Shown here piece by piece: positions 34,662 through 43,245 of a DNA stretch of 64,000 nt. Where the stretch lies: positions 372,001-436,000 of the forward strand of contig CAWHJF010000012.1 in assembly GCA_963829575.1 (NCBI GenBank). The letters are read 5' to 3'. Source of the DNA: KACC-23026 sp963829575. Lineage in GTDB: Bacteria > Bacillota > Bacilli > Bacillales > Sporolactobacillaceae. The first letter of the stretch is position 1, and each line of letters begins with the position of its first letter. Both the position numbers and the translations under genes were made by a program. The notes under the pieces are model-generated. The model was not told where the DNA came from. It did not search any database and saw nothing but the letters and a program-made list of their open reading frames with translations.

Positions 34662-35813
34662 TCAGTCCACGCCTGGAAACCAACCTGGTGCATGAATGAT
34701 CGCGTTCCAAAGAGGGTCTGGTACGACGAGTTCCTTTTGTTTGGATTTGTCTAGAGTGGTGTGGATCTCTACCACTCGCCCTGAAGCGACTTTTTCCACC
34801 CAGTCTGGGTCCATAATAATTTCGCGGCCAAGGGCGATCAATGGAATTCCCGACTTGATCGCTTTTAACGCATCCTCTGCTGTATAAATGGATCCGACGC
34901 CAATCAAGGGCACCCGATCGGCAATTTTAGTTTGGAGAAGCTCAATTCGAGGCTCCTCCAAGTTGGTTCCACTTCTCGGTTTTGCCCAGAAGTCTTGAAG
35001 GGAGACGTGCAGATAATCAAGCCCAACATTTGCGAGCGCATCAACGAATTCCAGGGTGTCATCCATTGTAATTCCTGGTGTTTCGGCTTCTTCAGGTGAG
35101 AAACGGTAGCCCACGATAAAGGGGTCACGGGCTCTCTCAAGGACGACCCTTTTTACTTTATCCACAATCTCGAGCGGTAAAGTCATTCTTTTTTTGAGCG
35201 TTCCCCCGTACTCGTCTTCTCTTCGGTTGGAATGAGGAGAGAAGAATTGCTGAATGAGGTAGCCATTTGCACCGTGAATTTCGACGCCATCAAATCCGGC
35301 TATAATCGCTCGTCGGGTCGCTTCGCCAAAAGCTTCAATGATGTCGGTAATCTCCTCTTTTGTAAGGGCACGCGGTGTGGCGGTCTCAGGTGCTGACCCA
35401 GGGATGGCGCTTGCGCTGACCACCTCTCCATCCGGAACCAAGTTAGGAGGGCAGGAACGTCCACCATGGAAGATTTGCAAAATGGCTTTTGCGCCTTTAC
35501 TTTTTATGCCTTGTGCGAGCTCAGTTAAACTGTCAATCATCCCATCATGGTCTGCACCAAATTCACCGGGGAAGCCTTTCCCATTTGGCGCCACATAGGT
35601 ACAGGCTGTAATCACCATGCCAACACCAGCGGACCGCCTTGCATAGTAATTGACTTCAGCTTGTGTGACCGTTCCATCAGGGTTTGATGAAAAATTGGTC
35701 ATTGGCGCCATCACAAGACGATTCTTTAATTGGACAGAACTTTTAAAGGTAAAGGGTTCAAAAAGGGCGGAGAATTTGGTGTCGGTCGAGACATTTGTCG
35801 GATTCTCTGACAT
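34662..35813 (-). CDS. NADH:flavin oxidoreductase / old yellow enzyme family
   Basis: A 383-residue FMN TIM-barrel ene-reductase. KNRLVMAPMTNFSSNPDG begins the barrel; ILQIFHGGRSC, GFDGVEIHGANGYLIQQF (with His/Asn substrate ligands), SNRREDEYGGTLKKRM and IPLIALGREIIMDPDW-like phosphate-binding segments follow. It likely reduces activated alkenes or nitro compounds; substrate unknown. AGGAGG lies before the ATG. No iron-sulfur domain follows, so it is the single-domain type. Confidence 0.9.
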   Translation of the reverse strand: MSENPTNVSTDTKFSALFEPFTFKSSVQLKNRLVMAPMTNFSSNPDGTVTQAEVNYYARRSAGVGMVITACTYVAPNGKGFPGEFGADHDGMIDSLTELAQGIKSKGAKAILQIFHGGRSCPPNLVPDGEVVSASAIPGSAPETATPRALTKEEITDIIEAFGEATRRAIIAGFDGVEIHGANGYLIQQFFSPHSNRREDEYGGTLKKRMTLPLEIVDKVKRVVLERARDPFIVGYRFSPEEAETPGITMDDTLEFVDALANVGLDYLHVSLQDFWAKPRSGTNLEEPRIELLQTKIADRVPLIGVGSIYTAEDALKAIKSGIPLIALGREIIMDPDWVEKVASGRVVEIHTTLDKSKQKELVVPDPLWNAIIHAPGWFPGVD

Positions 35814-36225
35814 TTAAAAGGACCTCCTGAATTTAAGCTGTGATTTTATTAGAAAAACTTGGCTAATCGCCAAGGCTTTAATGGCGAAAGCTCTCGTTTT
35901 TCTTGTCTTTTATACCCTTAATCGCGCTAGCGAAATGCTCTAACTTCTTAAAGTGTAAAACGTGCTTTTTGATTTTCATTCCGTATACTCGTAATAGATT
36001 AAGCAAGTAAACACCATTCTCTCTTTCAAGAGGTTTCGCCCTACTTGAAGCGTGCCCAATTCGCAAGCGAGTTACGATGAAAAATGAAGGAAAAAGATTG
36101 GAAAAATTTGAGTGGCACATCCAGGATGTTTTCGTTGAACGGAAGGGTTATCAATGGTAGCTTAAAGGAATAGTTTAAAAATCGGAGTTATTTTGGAGTT
36201 TGTTTTTCGGAAGGAGGACCAGAGT
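35814..36225. other. Intergenic region between the divergent OYE and MFS genes
   Basis: About 400 bp between divergent starts. An 80-codon minus-strand frame at 35878-36120 has no ribosome site and no recognisable sequence. I see no convincing operator or structured RNA. Confidence 0.35.
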
Positions 36226-37662
36226 ATGGAAACGACGACTTATAACCGACCCCTAATTGTTGCAGTCTTACTAGCAGGGTCCTTTATTGCAATTCTTAAT
36301 CAAACGCTTATGATTACGGCGATTCCACCGATTATGCATGAGATGCATGTCACTGCAAACACGGCACAATGGTTGACAACGGTGTTCATGTTGGTCAGTG
36401 GAATTATGATCCCAATCAGTGCATTTCTCATTGAGCGGTTTACGACACGGCAACTTTATCTATCCGCTTTGGGGATTTTCTGCTTTGGGACATTGGTCGC
36501 TTCAATGGCGCCAAACTTTGGTGTTCTCTTGTTGGGACGCGTCATTCAGTCAATTGGAGCGGGGATCACCCTCCCGCTGATGCAAACCATTTTCTTATTA
36601 ATTTACCCTGTTAATAAACGGGGACAGGCGATGGGGCTTGTGGGTCTTGTGATTTCATTTGCACCCGCAATTGGTCCAGCACTATCAGGATGGATTATAG
36701 CCGTCTTCTCATGGCGGATCTTATTTCTTCTCATTTTGCCAATTGCCTTGATGATCATGGGAGTGGCCGCATTTGTCCTTAAAAATGTCACCGAGCGCAC
36801 AATGCCCAAAATTGATGTGTTATCTATGGGGCTTTCTACACTCGGATTTGGCGGGCTGCTCTATGGATTCACATCCGCTGGGAATAATGGCTGGGCGAGT
36901 TCAATGACAGTGGTTTCCTTAAGTATTGGTTGCTTTACGCTCCTCTTATTCATTTGGCGCCAATTTACAATGGAAACACCCGTCCTTGAATTTAGAGTAT
37001 TTCGCTACCCAATCTTTGCCATTTCGACGGTCATTGGGATGATTGGGTTCATGGGATTAATTGGTTCGGAGACTTTAATTCCTTTATTTATGCAAAATAT
37101 GCGAGGCTATTCAGCGATGCAATCTGGCCTTGCAATCTTGCCAGGCGCGCTCGTCACAGGTGCCATGTCACCGATTGCGGGAAGGATTTTTGATCGATTT
37201 GGTGCACGTTGGCTAACTATGATTGGCCTTGCGATAATGACGTTTGCGACTTGGGAGTTTTCGAGTTTAACAACGGTCACAACAATGGCATTCATTATGA
37301 TCATGTACAGCATTCGAATGTTTGGTCAATCCATGGTGATGATGCCTTCTACAACGGCAGGCTTAAATGAATTGCCGCGCCGCTTAATTCCACATGGTGC
37401 TGCGATGTCAAATACGATGCGACAGGTCGCCGCCTCCATCGGAACCGCGATTTTGGTCACGGTTATGACCACAGTTTCCGAAGCAACGGCTAGTGTACCA
37501 AAAGGCACGACAACAGGAATTATGGGTGTGAATACAGCATTTCGCATTGTCTTGCTTTTAACTGCACTCGGTTTAATTCTTTCTTTTTTTCTTAGAAAAT
37601 CCAATGTTATGGATGAATCCGAATCTATTCCACAGACAAAAGGGAAGCGTGCGCATGCCTAA
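36226..37662 (+). CDS. MFS multidrug exporter, DHA2 (EmrB/QacA) family
   Basis: Proton-driven exporter with about 14 membrane helices (478 residues). Family motifs: LNQTLMITAIPPIM in helix 1, the AQWLTTVFMLVSGIMIPISAF segment, LLGRVIQSIGAGITLPLMQ, the motif-C-like FAPAIGPALSGWI, and PRRLIPHGAAMSNTMRQVAASIG in the C-terminal half as in LmrB/Mdr types. ATG 36226 is used for AAGGAGG upstream; an upstream TTG at 36193 has none. Substrates cannot be told from the sequence. No regulator gene adjoins it. Confidence 0.9.
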   Translation: METTTYNRPLIVAVLLAGSFIAILNQTLMITAIPPIMHEMHVTANTAQWLTTVFMLVSGIMIPISAFLIERFTTRQLYLSALGIFCFGTLVASMAPNFGVLLLGRVIQSIGAGITLPLMQTIFLLIYPVNKRGQAMGLVGLVISFAPAIGPALSGWIIAVFSWRILFLLILPIALMIMGVAAFVLKNVTERTMPKIDVLSMGLSTLGFGGLLYGFTSAGNNGWASSMTVVSLSIGCFTLLLFIWRQFTMETPVLEFRVFRYPIFAISTVIGMIGFMGLIGSETLIPLFMQNMRGYSAMQSGLAILPGALVTGAMSPIAGRIFDRFGARWLTMIGLAIMTFATWEFSSLTTVTTMAFIMIMYSIRMFGQSMVMMPSTTAGLNELPRRLIPHGAAMSNTMRQVAASIGTAILVTVMTTVSEATASVPKGTTTGIMGVNTAFRIVLLLTALGLILSFFLRKSNVMDESESIPQTKGKRAHA

Positions 37663-37678
37663 TTTTTGACAGAGGCAA

Positions 37679-37706
37679 TTGACTTTTTGAATAAAACTTG
37701 TAGAAT
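37679..37706 (+). promoter_or_regulatory. Sigma-A promoter giving a long cysH leader
   Basis: TTGACT (37679-37684), 16-bp spacer, TAGAAT (37701-37706). It is 17 bp past the MFS stop and about 300 bp before cysH, so the transcript would carry a long untranslated leader. Confidence 0.65.
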
Positions 37707-37740
37707 AGCACTAACAGTATAAAAGTTCGAGATTGAAAGG

Positions 37741-37789
37741 AATCGTAAGCCTTCTCCAACATCAAGGGATTGAAGAGAAGGCTGCGATT
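37741..37789 (+). other. Strong hairpin in the cysH leader
   Basis: AGCCTTCTC (37748-37756) pairs perfectly with GAGAAGGCT (37775-37783); after a small internal loop AATCG (37741-37745) pairs with CGATT (37785-37789). The loop is 18 bases. Not followed by a T-run. Confidence 0.65.
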
Positions 37790-37898
37790 AAGATTAAGGC
37801 TAAGCAAGCAAACGAAAACAGAGTGGACGAACAAAACGAAGATACTTGAATAGGTTAATAAAAAAATCTTAAGTTGAGTTGCTTGAAAGCTTTCACAT

Positions 37899-37930
37899 AA
37901 GCCTCTATTCTAAATAGAAGAGCTTTTTTT
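37899..37930 (+). terminator. Terminator-like hairpin in the cysH leader
   Basis: AAGC...CTATT pairs with AATAG...GCTT with bulges, followed by seven T residues. It lies about 85 bp before cysH, downstream of the proposed promoter, so it could act as an attenuator; alternatively it ends readthrough from the MFS gene. Confidence 0.6.
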
Positions 37931-38013
37931 GAATTTAAAACCAAGTAATCTTATTTGTTTTAAAGGGATTATAGAGGATACCTAAAATTTTAACGGTAAA
38001 CGGAGGGGATCTC

Positions 38014-38727
38014 ATGAACGCTTTAACCTACAATAACTGGGAAAAGGTCACAAAACCGGAATTTGCAATCGATGATGCCGATCATGGTAGTCTAAAAGTC
38101 TTAAAATGGGCCTATGACGAATACGGGGAAGACATTGTCTATGCATGCAGTTTTGGGATTGAGGGGATTGTCCTTATTGATTTAATAAGTAAAGTCAATC
38201 CAAGCGCAAAAATTGTATTTTTAGATACAGATTTTCATTTTAAAGAAACATACGAATTAATTGATCGTGTCAAAGCCAAATATCCGAAATTAAATATTCA
38301 CATGCAAAAACCAGAGCTTACTCCTGAAGATCAAGCCGATCAGCATGGCGACAAATTATGGGAAACGCAACCTGACCTGTGCTGCAGTATTCGAAAGGTT
38401 GAGCCTTTAAAGAAGGTGCTGACGGGACCAAAAGCGTGGATTTCAGGTTTGAGACGGGAACAATCGGAAACACGCGCCCATGTTGAATTTTTAAATCTTG
38501 ATCATAAGTTTGAGTCCATAAAAGTGTGTCCATTAATCCATTGGACAGAAGAGGAGGTCTGGGCTTATGTAAGAGCATTTCAATTGCCGTATAATACCCT
38601 TCATGATCAAGGTTACCCAAGCATTGGGTGTGAATATTGCACGCTAGCGGTTGAAGCCGGACAGGATTCTCGGGCGGGGCGTTGGACCCATTTCGCTAAG
38701 ACCGAATGCGGCCTTCATGCGAGGTGA
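38014..38727 (+). CDS. cysH: Phosphoadenylyl/adenylyl-sulfate reductase
   Basis: Reduces APS/PAPS to sulfite in assimilatory sulfate reduction. The 237-residue protein has the nucleotide loop YACSFGIEGIVLIDL, the two cysteine pairs of the 4Fe-4S cluster (C123-C124 and C206-x2-C209), and the C-terminal catalytic ECGLH (C232). The double-pair pattern is that of cluster-containing reductases that accept APS. Strong GGAGGGG before the ATG. First gene of a sulfate/siroheme series. Confidence 0.94.
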   Translation: MNALTYNNWEKVTKPEFAIDDADHGSLKVLKWAYDEYGEDIVYACSFGIEGIVLIDLISKVNPSAKIVFLDTDFHFKETYELIDRVKAKYPKLNIHMQKPELTPEDQADQHGDKLWETQPDLCCSIRKVEPLKKVLTGPKAWISGLRREQSETRAHVEFLNLDHKFESIKVCPLIHWTEEEVWAYVRAFQLPYNTLHDQGYPSIGCEYCTLAVEAGQDSRAGRWTHFAKTECGLHAR

Positions 38728-38859
38728 ATTAATAAATAGTTAATAAACCATCATTATTCTAAGAAGTGACGTACACTTTCTTATCTTCTTTATAGAGTTG
38801 AGTTTTTTTGCGTGAGACGATTTAAACTTAAAAGAGAACAAATGCAGGAGGATTAACTT

Positions 38860-39462
38860 ATGTCAGAGGAATCAAAGAATATTGTATGGTACCAAACATC
38901 GATCACAAAAGAGGACCGTAGAAAACAAACCGGCCAAAAAAGTGTGATTGTGTGGTTTACGGGTCTTTCTGGGTCAGGAAAGTCAACGCTTTCCAATGCG
39001 GTAGAAGTGGAATTGTTTAAGCAAAACGTTCGTACCTATCTATTGGATGGAGATAATATCCGTTCCGGTTTAAATAAAAATTTAGGATTTACAGAAGAAG
39101 ACCGCAAAGAAAACATCCGCAGAATTGGCGAAGTGGCCAAACTTTTTGTGGACAGTAATACCATTGTATTAACCGCCTTTATCTCACCTTTTGAATCGGA
39201 TCGGGAAATGGTGCGTGAGTTGGTAGAAGAGGAAGAGTTTATTGAAATCTACGTGAAGGCTTCTCTTGAAACGTGTGAGAGCCGTGATCCAAAAGGTTTA
39301 TATAAAAAAGCGCGCTCCGGGGAAATCAAGAACTTCACAGGGATTGATTCACCGTACGAAGCCCCCTCTAATCCGGAACTTGTTGTAGATACTGAACATG
39401 AATCCATAGAAGAATGCACACAAAAAGTGGTTCAGTTTCTTAAAGAACGCGGATTTATTTAA
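38860..39462 (+). CDS. cysC: Adenylylsulfate kinase
   Basis: Phosphorylates APS to PAPS. The 200-residue P-loop kinase has Walker A GLSGSGKST (about 36-44), LDGDNIRSGLNKNLGF (APS site) and GIDSPYEAPSNPELVV near the end. AGGAGGA precedes the ATG. In B. subtilis the operon is cysH-cysP-sat-cysC; here cysC follows cysH by only 132 bp and the sulfate permease and ATP sulfurylase genes are absent, so APS must come from a sat gene elsewhere. Confidence 0.94.
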   Translation: MSEESKNIVWYQTSITKEDRRKQTGQKSVIVWFTGLSGSGKSTLSNAVEVELFKQNVRTYLLDGDNIRSGLNKNLGFTEEDRKENIRRIGEVAKLFVDSNTIVLTAFISPFESDREMVRELVEEEEFIEIYVKASLETCESRDPKGLYKKARSGEIKNFTGIDSPYEAPSNPELVVDTEHESIEECTQKVVQFLKERGFI

Positions 39463-39530
39463 GGGTCATTGGAAAAATTGTGTGAGTAGCACCACCAACA
39501 TTAATGGTAGAGGCGTAAGGGGGAATGGGC

Positions 39531-40301
39531 ATGTCCGGAAAGGTCTATCTTGTAGGAGCGGGCCCTGGAGATCGCGATTTGATTACAGTAAAGGGTTTAA
39601 GATGTATTAAGGAAGCGGATGTCATTGTATACGATCGCCTGATCAATAACGACCTTCTACAAGAAGCCAAAGAGACAACCGAGATGATCTATTGCGGGAA
39701 GCTTCCAAAACATCATACCTTACAGCAGGAAACCATTAATCATTTACTCGTCAGTCATGCTAAAAAAGGAAAGGTTGTCACCCGCTTAAAGGGAGGCGAC
39801 CCCTTTATATTTGGGCGGGGTGGTGAAGAAGCGGTGACGCTTGTCGAACACCACATTCCATTTGAAATTGTTCCAGGAGTGACTTCTGGAATAGCAGCTC
39901 CTGCATATGCGGGGATTCCTTTAACCCACCGTGAATACAGCGGGTCTGTTGCTTTTGTGACCGGGCATTTAAAAGCAGGAGAAATTGCCCAGAGTAAATG
40001 GGCGGGGCTTGCAAAAGGGGTCGACACTTTAGCCATTTACATGGGTGTGAGTCAACTGCCTTCTATTGTGGAGCACCTTATCAAATCTGGTAAATCACCA
40101 TCGACTCCCGTGGCGCTCATTCAATGGGGAACAACGCGAAATCAACGTACGGTGACGGGTACCTTAGAAACGATTGTGAAGATTGTTCGGGAACAGGAAA
40201 TAGAGAACCCTGCCATGATTGTGGTTGGAAAAGTAGTTGAAATGCGTGAACAGATTAAGTGGTTTGAGCAAACCTTATTGGGAGACGTACAGGAGGTGTA
40301 A
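39531..40301 (+). CDS. sumT: Uroporphyrinogen-III C-methyltransferase (SUMT)
   Basis: SAM-dependent enzyme making precorrin-2, the first step to siroheme for sulfite reductase. The 256-residue protein shows KVYLVGAGPGDRDLITVKG, VTRLKGGDPFIFGRGGEE, PGVTSGIAAPAYAGIPLTHR and LIQWGTTRNQRTVTGTL, all diagnostic of CobA/SUMT. ATG 39531 has AAGGGGG at seven bases; ATG 39525 sits too close to it. It corresponds to ylnD in the B. subtilis operon. Confidence 0.95.
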   Translation: MSGKVYLVGAGPGDRDLITVKGLRCIKEADVIVYDRLINNDLLQEAKETTEMIYCGKLPKHHTLQQETINHLLVSHAKKGKVVTRLKGGDPFIFGRGGEEAVTLVEHHIPFEIVPGVTSGIAAPAYAGIPLTHREYSGSVAFVTGHLKAGEIAQSKWAGLAKGVDTLAIYMGVSQLPSIVEHLIKSGKSPSTPVALIQWGTTRNQRTVTGTLETIVKIVREQEIENPAMIVVGKVVEMREQIKWFEQTLLGDVQEV

Positions 40302-40304
40302 ACC

Positions 40305-41054
40305 ATGCGTGCCGTTTTGTATGTGAGCCATGGAACCCGTGTTAAAAAAGGTGTTGAACAAGCGGAGGCATTTATTCAAGCCTGTATGGCGAGAACATCT
40401 GCCCACATTCAAGAAATCTGTTTTCTTGAACTTGTGGAGCCTGGGATTCCAGATGGGATTGAGCGCTGTGTGTCGCAAGGGGCTACCGAAATCATTATCC
40501 AACCGGTGCTTTTGTTAGCCGCAGGACATGTGAAGCAGGACATCCCTGAAGAAGTAAGTAAGAGCGCTGCTCACTACCCACATGTAACGTTTATTTTCAG
40601 TGAACCATTGGGTGTTGACCCGAAGATCATCGAGATCCTCAGTGAGCGCATTTGGGAACAAGCGGTACCATCGCCTGGAGAATCGGCCATTTTGCTTGTT
40701 GGACGAGGAAGTTCTGATCCCGCCACCCAGGAAGATTTTAAGAAAATCAGTGCAGGACTAAGCGCCAAAGAGTCGCTTCCTGTCTATACGTGCTTTTTGG
40801 CTGCCTGTGAACCAAGCTTTAGAGACGGTCTTGAGCATATGGTTGAGTCAGACTATCCCCATATCTTTGTAGTGCCTTATCTAATGTTTACAGGGTTATT
40901 AATGAAAGAAATGGTGGAAGCAACGGAACATCTGTCTCGGTCGAATCAGCACTTTTACTTATGTGATTCAATGGGCCACCATGAGAATTTAATACACGTT
41001 TTGGCTGAACGTGTCGCCACGTCTTTAAAAATAGACAAAGAGGCGCTCTCGTGA
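40305..41054 (+). CDS. sirB: Sirohydrochlorin ferrochelatase, two-domain CbiX/SirB type
   Basis: Inserts iron into sirohydrochlorin. 249 residues with two tandem CbiX halves: YVSHGTRVKKGVEQAEAF (first, with catalytic His) and LLVGRGSSDPATQEDFKK (second), typical of SirB. AGGAGG overlaps the end of sumT, three bases away, indicating coupling. The next gene overlaps its stop by four bases. It corresponds to ylnE. Confidence 0.92.
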   Translation: MRAVLYVSHGTRVKKGVEQAEAFIQACMARTSAHIQEICFLELVEPGIPDGIERCVSQGATEIIIQPVLLLAAGHVKQDIPEEVSKSAAHYPHVTFIFSEPLGVDPKIIEILSERIWEQAVPSPGESAILLVGRGSSDPATQEDFKKISAGLSAKESLPVYTCFLAACEPSFRDGLEHMVESDYPHIFVVPYLMFTGLLMKEMVEATEHLSRSNQHFYLCDSMGHHENLIHVLAERVATSLKIDKEALS

Positions 41055-41677
41055 CTTCCCGCTATCCTATAATGTTATCCATTGAGGGGAAATCAGCCGT
41101 TGTGATTGGCGGTGGGCGTGTGGCAAGTCGTAAAATCAGTGGCTTATTAAAAACGGGTGCTCTTGTGACTGTAGTGAGTCCAAGCGCTACTCGTACGATC
41201 GCGGACTGGGAGAGACAAGGCCTGTTAAAATGGGAGAAACGGGTGTATCAACCTGGAGACGAAACGTTGGGTTGGCTTGTCATCGCGGCCACCGACTCAC
41301 CAGATGTTAATGCAGAGATTGCGAGATTAACGGAACCCTGGCAGCTTGTCAACGTGGTGGATCACGCGCGACTCGGTAATTTCTATACACCCGCACAAGT
41401 GACGCGTGGAAACCTTATGGTGACGGTAGGGACAGATGGGGCTAGCCCTTCTCTTACTAGAAAACTTCAGGCTGAACTGGACGAACGATTTCCGGATACC
41501 TATGGGGATTATGTGGATTTTTTGTCGGTGTGTCGAGATCGGATCAAAAAAGAAAATCTTTCTCCTGAGAAAAAACGGCACATCTTGTCTTCGTTATTAG
41601 ACCCAAGCTATCAAACCATCACCCTTCAACAGAAGGTTCTGAACGACTTTAAAGGGTTCCTTAATCAGTTTTTATAA
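41051..41677 (+). CDS. sirC: Precorrin-2 dehydrogenase (SirC)
   Basis: NAD-dependent oxidation of precorrin-2 to sirohydrochlorin, between the SumT and SirB steps. The 208-residue product has the Rossmann motif AVVIGGGRVASRKISGLL, NVVDHARLGNFYTPAQV and GTDGASPSLTRKLQAELDE (active-site and dimer regions). It starts at GTG 41051, overlapping the sirB stop, so the two are coupled. It corresponds to ylnF. The three genes together make siroheme. Confidence 0.93.
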   Translation: MTSRYPIMLSIEGKSAVVIGGGRVASRKISGLLKTGALVTVVSPSATRTIADWERQGLLKWEKRVYQPGDETLGWLVIAATDSPDVNAEIARLTEPWQLVNVVDHARLGNFYTPAQVTRGNLMVTVGTDGASPSLTRKLQAELDERFPDTYGDYVDFLSVCRDRIKKENLSPEKKRHILSSLLDPSYQTITLQQKVLNDFKGFLNQFL

Positions 41678-41702
41678 AGAAGGAATTTTCTTTTTAAAGT
41701 GG

Positions 41703-41731
41703 TTGACGAATTTCACAACCCGAGTTAAAGT
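41703..41731 (+). promoter_or_regulatory. Sigma-A promoter of the SAM riboswitch/metIC transcript
   Basis: TTGACG (41703-41708), 17-bp spacer, TAAAGT (41726-41731), about 48 bp before the riboswitch aptamer. Confidence 0.65.
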
Positions 41732-41779
41732 AGAATCTATCAAACTTTTATTGTTCGGTATTTAACTAAATAAGCGACA

Positions 41780-41893
41780 CTCTTATCAAGAGTAGGCTGA
41801 GGGACTGGCCCGATGAAGCCCGGCAACCGGATCACTGTGTAAGGCAGGATTACGGTGCTAACTCCAGCAGAACATTTTTCTGAGAGATGAGGG
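41780..41893 (+). ncRNA. SAM-I riboswitch (S-box) aptamer
   Basis: The S-box core is plain: CTTATCAAGAGT with GCTGAGGGA, CTGGCCCGATGAAGCC, CGGCAACC, then GGTGCTAACTCC and the closing CTGAGAGATGAGG. S-adenosylmethionine binding would promote the terminator just downstream and shut off metIC. Confidence 0.95.
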
Positions 41894-41914
41894 GACTTAG
41901 TGTGTCTTTTGGCA

Positions 41915-41946
41915 AGGGTCTTCTCTATTGGGAAGGCTCTTTTTGG
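41915..41946 (+). terminator. Riboswitch-controlled terminator
   Basis: AGGGTCTTC (41915-41923) pairs with GAAGGCTCT (41932-41940) with two wobble pairs, then a T-run. It forms the expression platform of the S-box. Confidence 0.85.
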
Positions 41947-42090
41947 TAGTGATTGGCCAAGAAAGGTTTCGTATTCTGTGTTACAATAAAGGGGCAAAGT
42001 GCCTTATCTCGTTGCCTATTTTGCAAGATTAAATGACTAAAAGTCGTTGCGTTATATAGCACAACATTAACATATAGGATGGTGGCCACC

Positions 42091-43245
42091 GTGAAGCTCG
42101 AAACCAAATTAGTTCAAGCAGGTAATCGTAGAGATCCACAAACAGGAGCAGTAGTCCTTCCAATCTATAATTCCACAACGTATTCCCACCCCGCTCTAGG
42201 AACGAGTACCGGGTTTGATTATTCTCGATTAGATAATCCAACGCGCAAAGCGTTAGAAGAAACAATCGCATCGCTTGAAGGTGGCGCGAGAGGATTGGCC
42301 TTTGCTTCCGGAATGGCTGCGATCTCTAATATTTGTCAACTCTTTAAGCCGGGCGATCACGTCATCTCAAGCGATGATTTATATGGCGGATCCTACCGTG
42401 TATTTGAACAAGTGTTTAAGCCTTACGGGATCGACTTTTCTTTTGTTGATTTATCCGACCTTTCTTTACTAAAAGAAGTCATCCGACCTCAAACAAAAGC
42501 GATTTTTATTGAAACTCCCACAAACCCAACAATGAAAATTTGTGACATTCAGGCGTGTGTCGAGATTGCTAAGGAACAAGAGATAGTGGTCATTGTTGAC
42601 AATACCTTTTTAACGCCGTACCTTCAACGCCCGTTAGAATTAGGCGCGGATGTTGTGGTACATTCTGGAACGAAATATCTAGGCGGTCATAACGATGTAC
42701 TCTGTGGATTAATTGTGGCTAAAGATCCAGTAATTGGCGACAAACTCCAATTTTATCAAAATTCACAAGGGGCTGTTCTTGGACCGCAAGATTGCTGGCT
42801 AATGCTTCGCGGTATGAAGACCCTTGCCTTACGTATGGATGCCCATGAAAAAAACACGAAGCAAATTGCTGAGTTTCTCACCCAACATGATCAGGTGAAA
42901 AAAGTGTTTTATCCAGGACTTGCGGATCACCCAGGGCGTGAGGTTCAGGAAAAGCAAGCCTCGGGTTTTGGTGGGATGCTCTCTTTTGAAGTGGTGGATC
43001 CCAAATTAGTCCCCCATTTACTAGACGCCGTTGACGTAATCACGTTTGCCGAAAGCTTGGGCGGGGTGGAGTCCTTAATCACCTACCCAGCTGTGCAAAC
43101 ACATGCAGATATTCCGAAAGAAATTCGTGATGAGATTGGCGTAACGGATTCTCTGCTCAGACTCTCCGTTGGCGTGGAACATGTGGAAGATTTACTTGCT
43201 GATTTAGACCAAGCGTTAAAAAAAGCAGCGGAGAGGATGGTTTGA
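42091..43245 (+). CDS. metI: Cystathionine gamma-synthase / O-acetylhomoserine (thiol)-lyase MetI
   Basis: PLP enzyme joining activated homoserine with cysteine (or sulfide) in methionine synthesis. Cys/Met-metabolism family motifs: YNSTTYSHPALG, FDYSRLDNPTRKALE, LAFASGMAAIS, IETPTNPTMKICDI, and PLP lysine in HSGTKYLGGHNDV. GTG 42091 follows GGATGGTGG closely and gives a start like B. subtilis MetI; ATG 42079 is the alternative. Located behind the S-box and overlapping metC by one base (TGATG). Confidence 0.92.
   Translation: MKLETKLVQAGNRRDPQTGAVVLPIYNSTTYSHPALGTSTGFDYSRLDNPTRKALEETIASLEGGARGLAFASGMAAISNICQLFKPGDHVISSDDLYGGSYRVFEQVFKPYGIDFSFVDLSDLSLLKEVIRPQTKAIFIETPTNPTMKICDIQACVEIAKEQEIVVIVDNTFLTPYLQRPLELGADVVVHSGTKYLGGHNDVLCGLIVAKDPVIGDKLQFYQNSQGAVLGPQDCWLMLRGMKTLALRMDAHEKNTKQIAEFLTQHDQVKKVFYPGLADHPGREVQEKQASGFGGMLSFEVVDPKLVPHLLDAVDVITFAESLGGVESLITYPAVQTHADIPKEIRDEIGVTDSLLRLSVGVEHVEDLLADLDQALKKAAERMV

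Noticed and set aside
35878..36120. 80-codon minus-strand frame
   Set aside because: No ribosome site at the first start, unusual composition, no recognisable motif; likely chance.
37733..37849. 38-codon frame from TTG within the cysH leader, Lys/Glu/Gln rich
   Set aside because: Only a weak GAG before the TTG, its start overlaps a strong hairpin, and A/G-rich RNA gives such peptides by chance; kept as a remote leader-peptide possibility.
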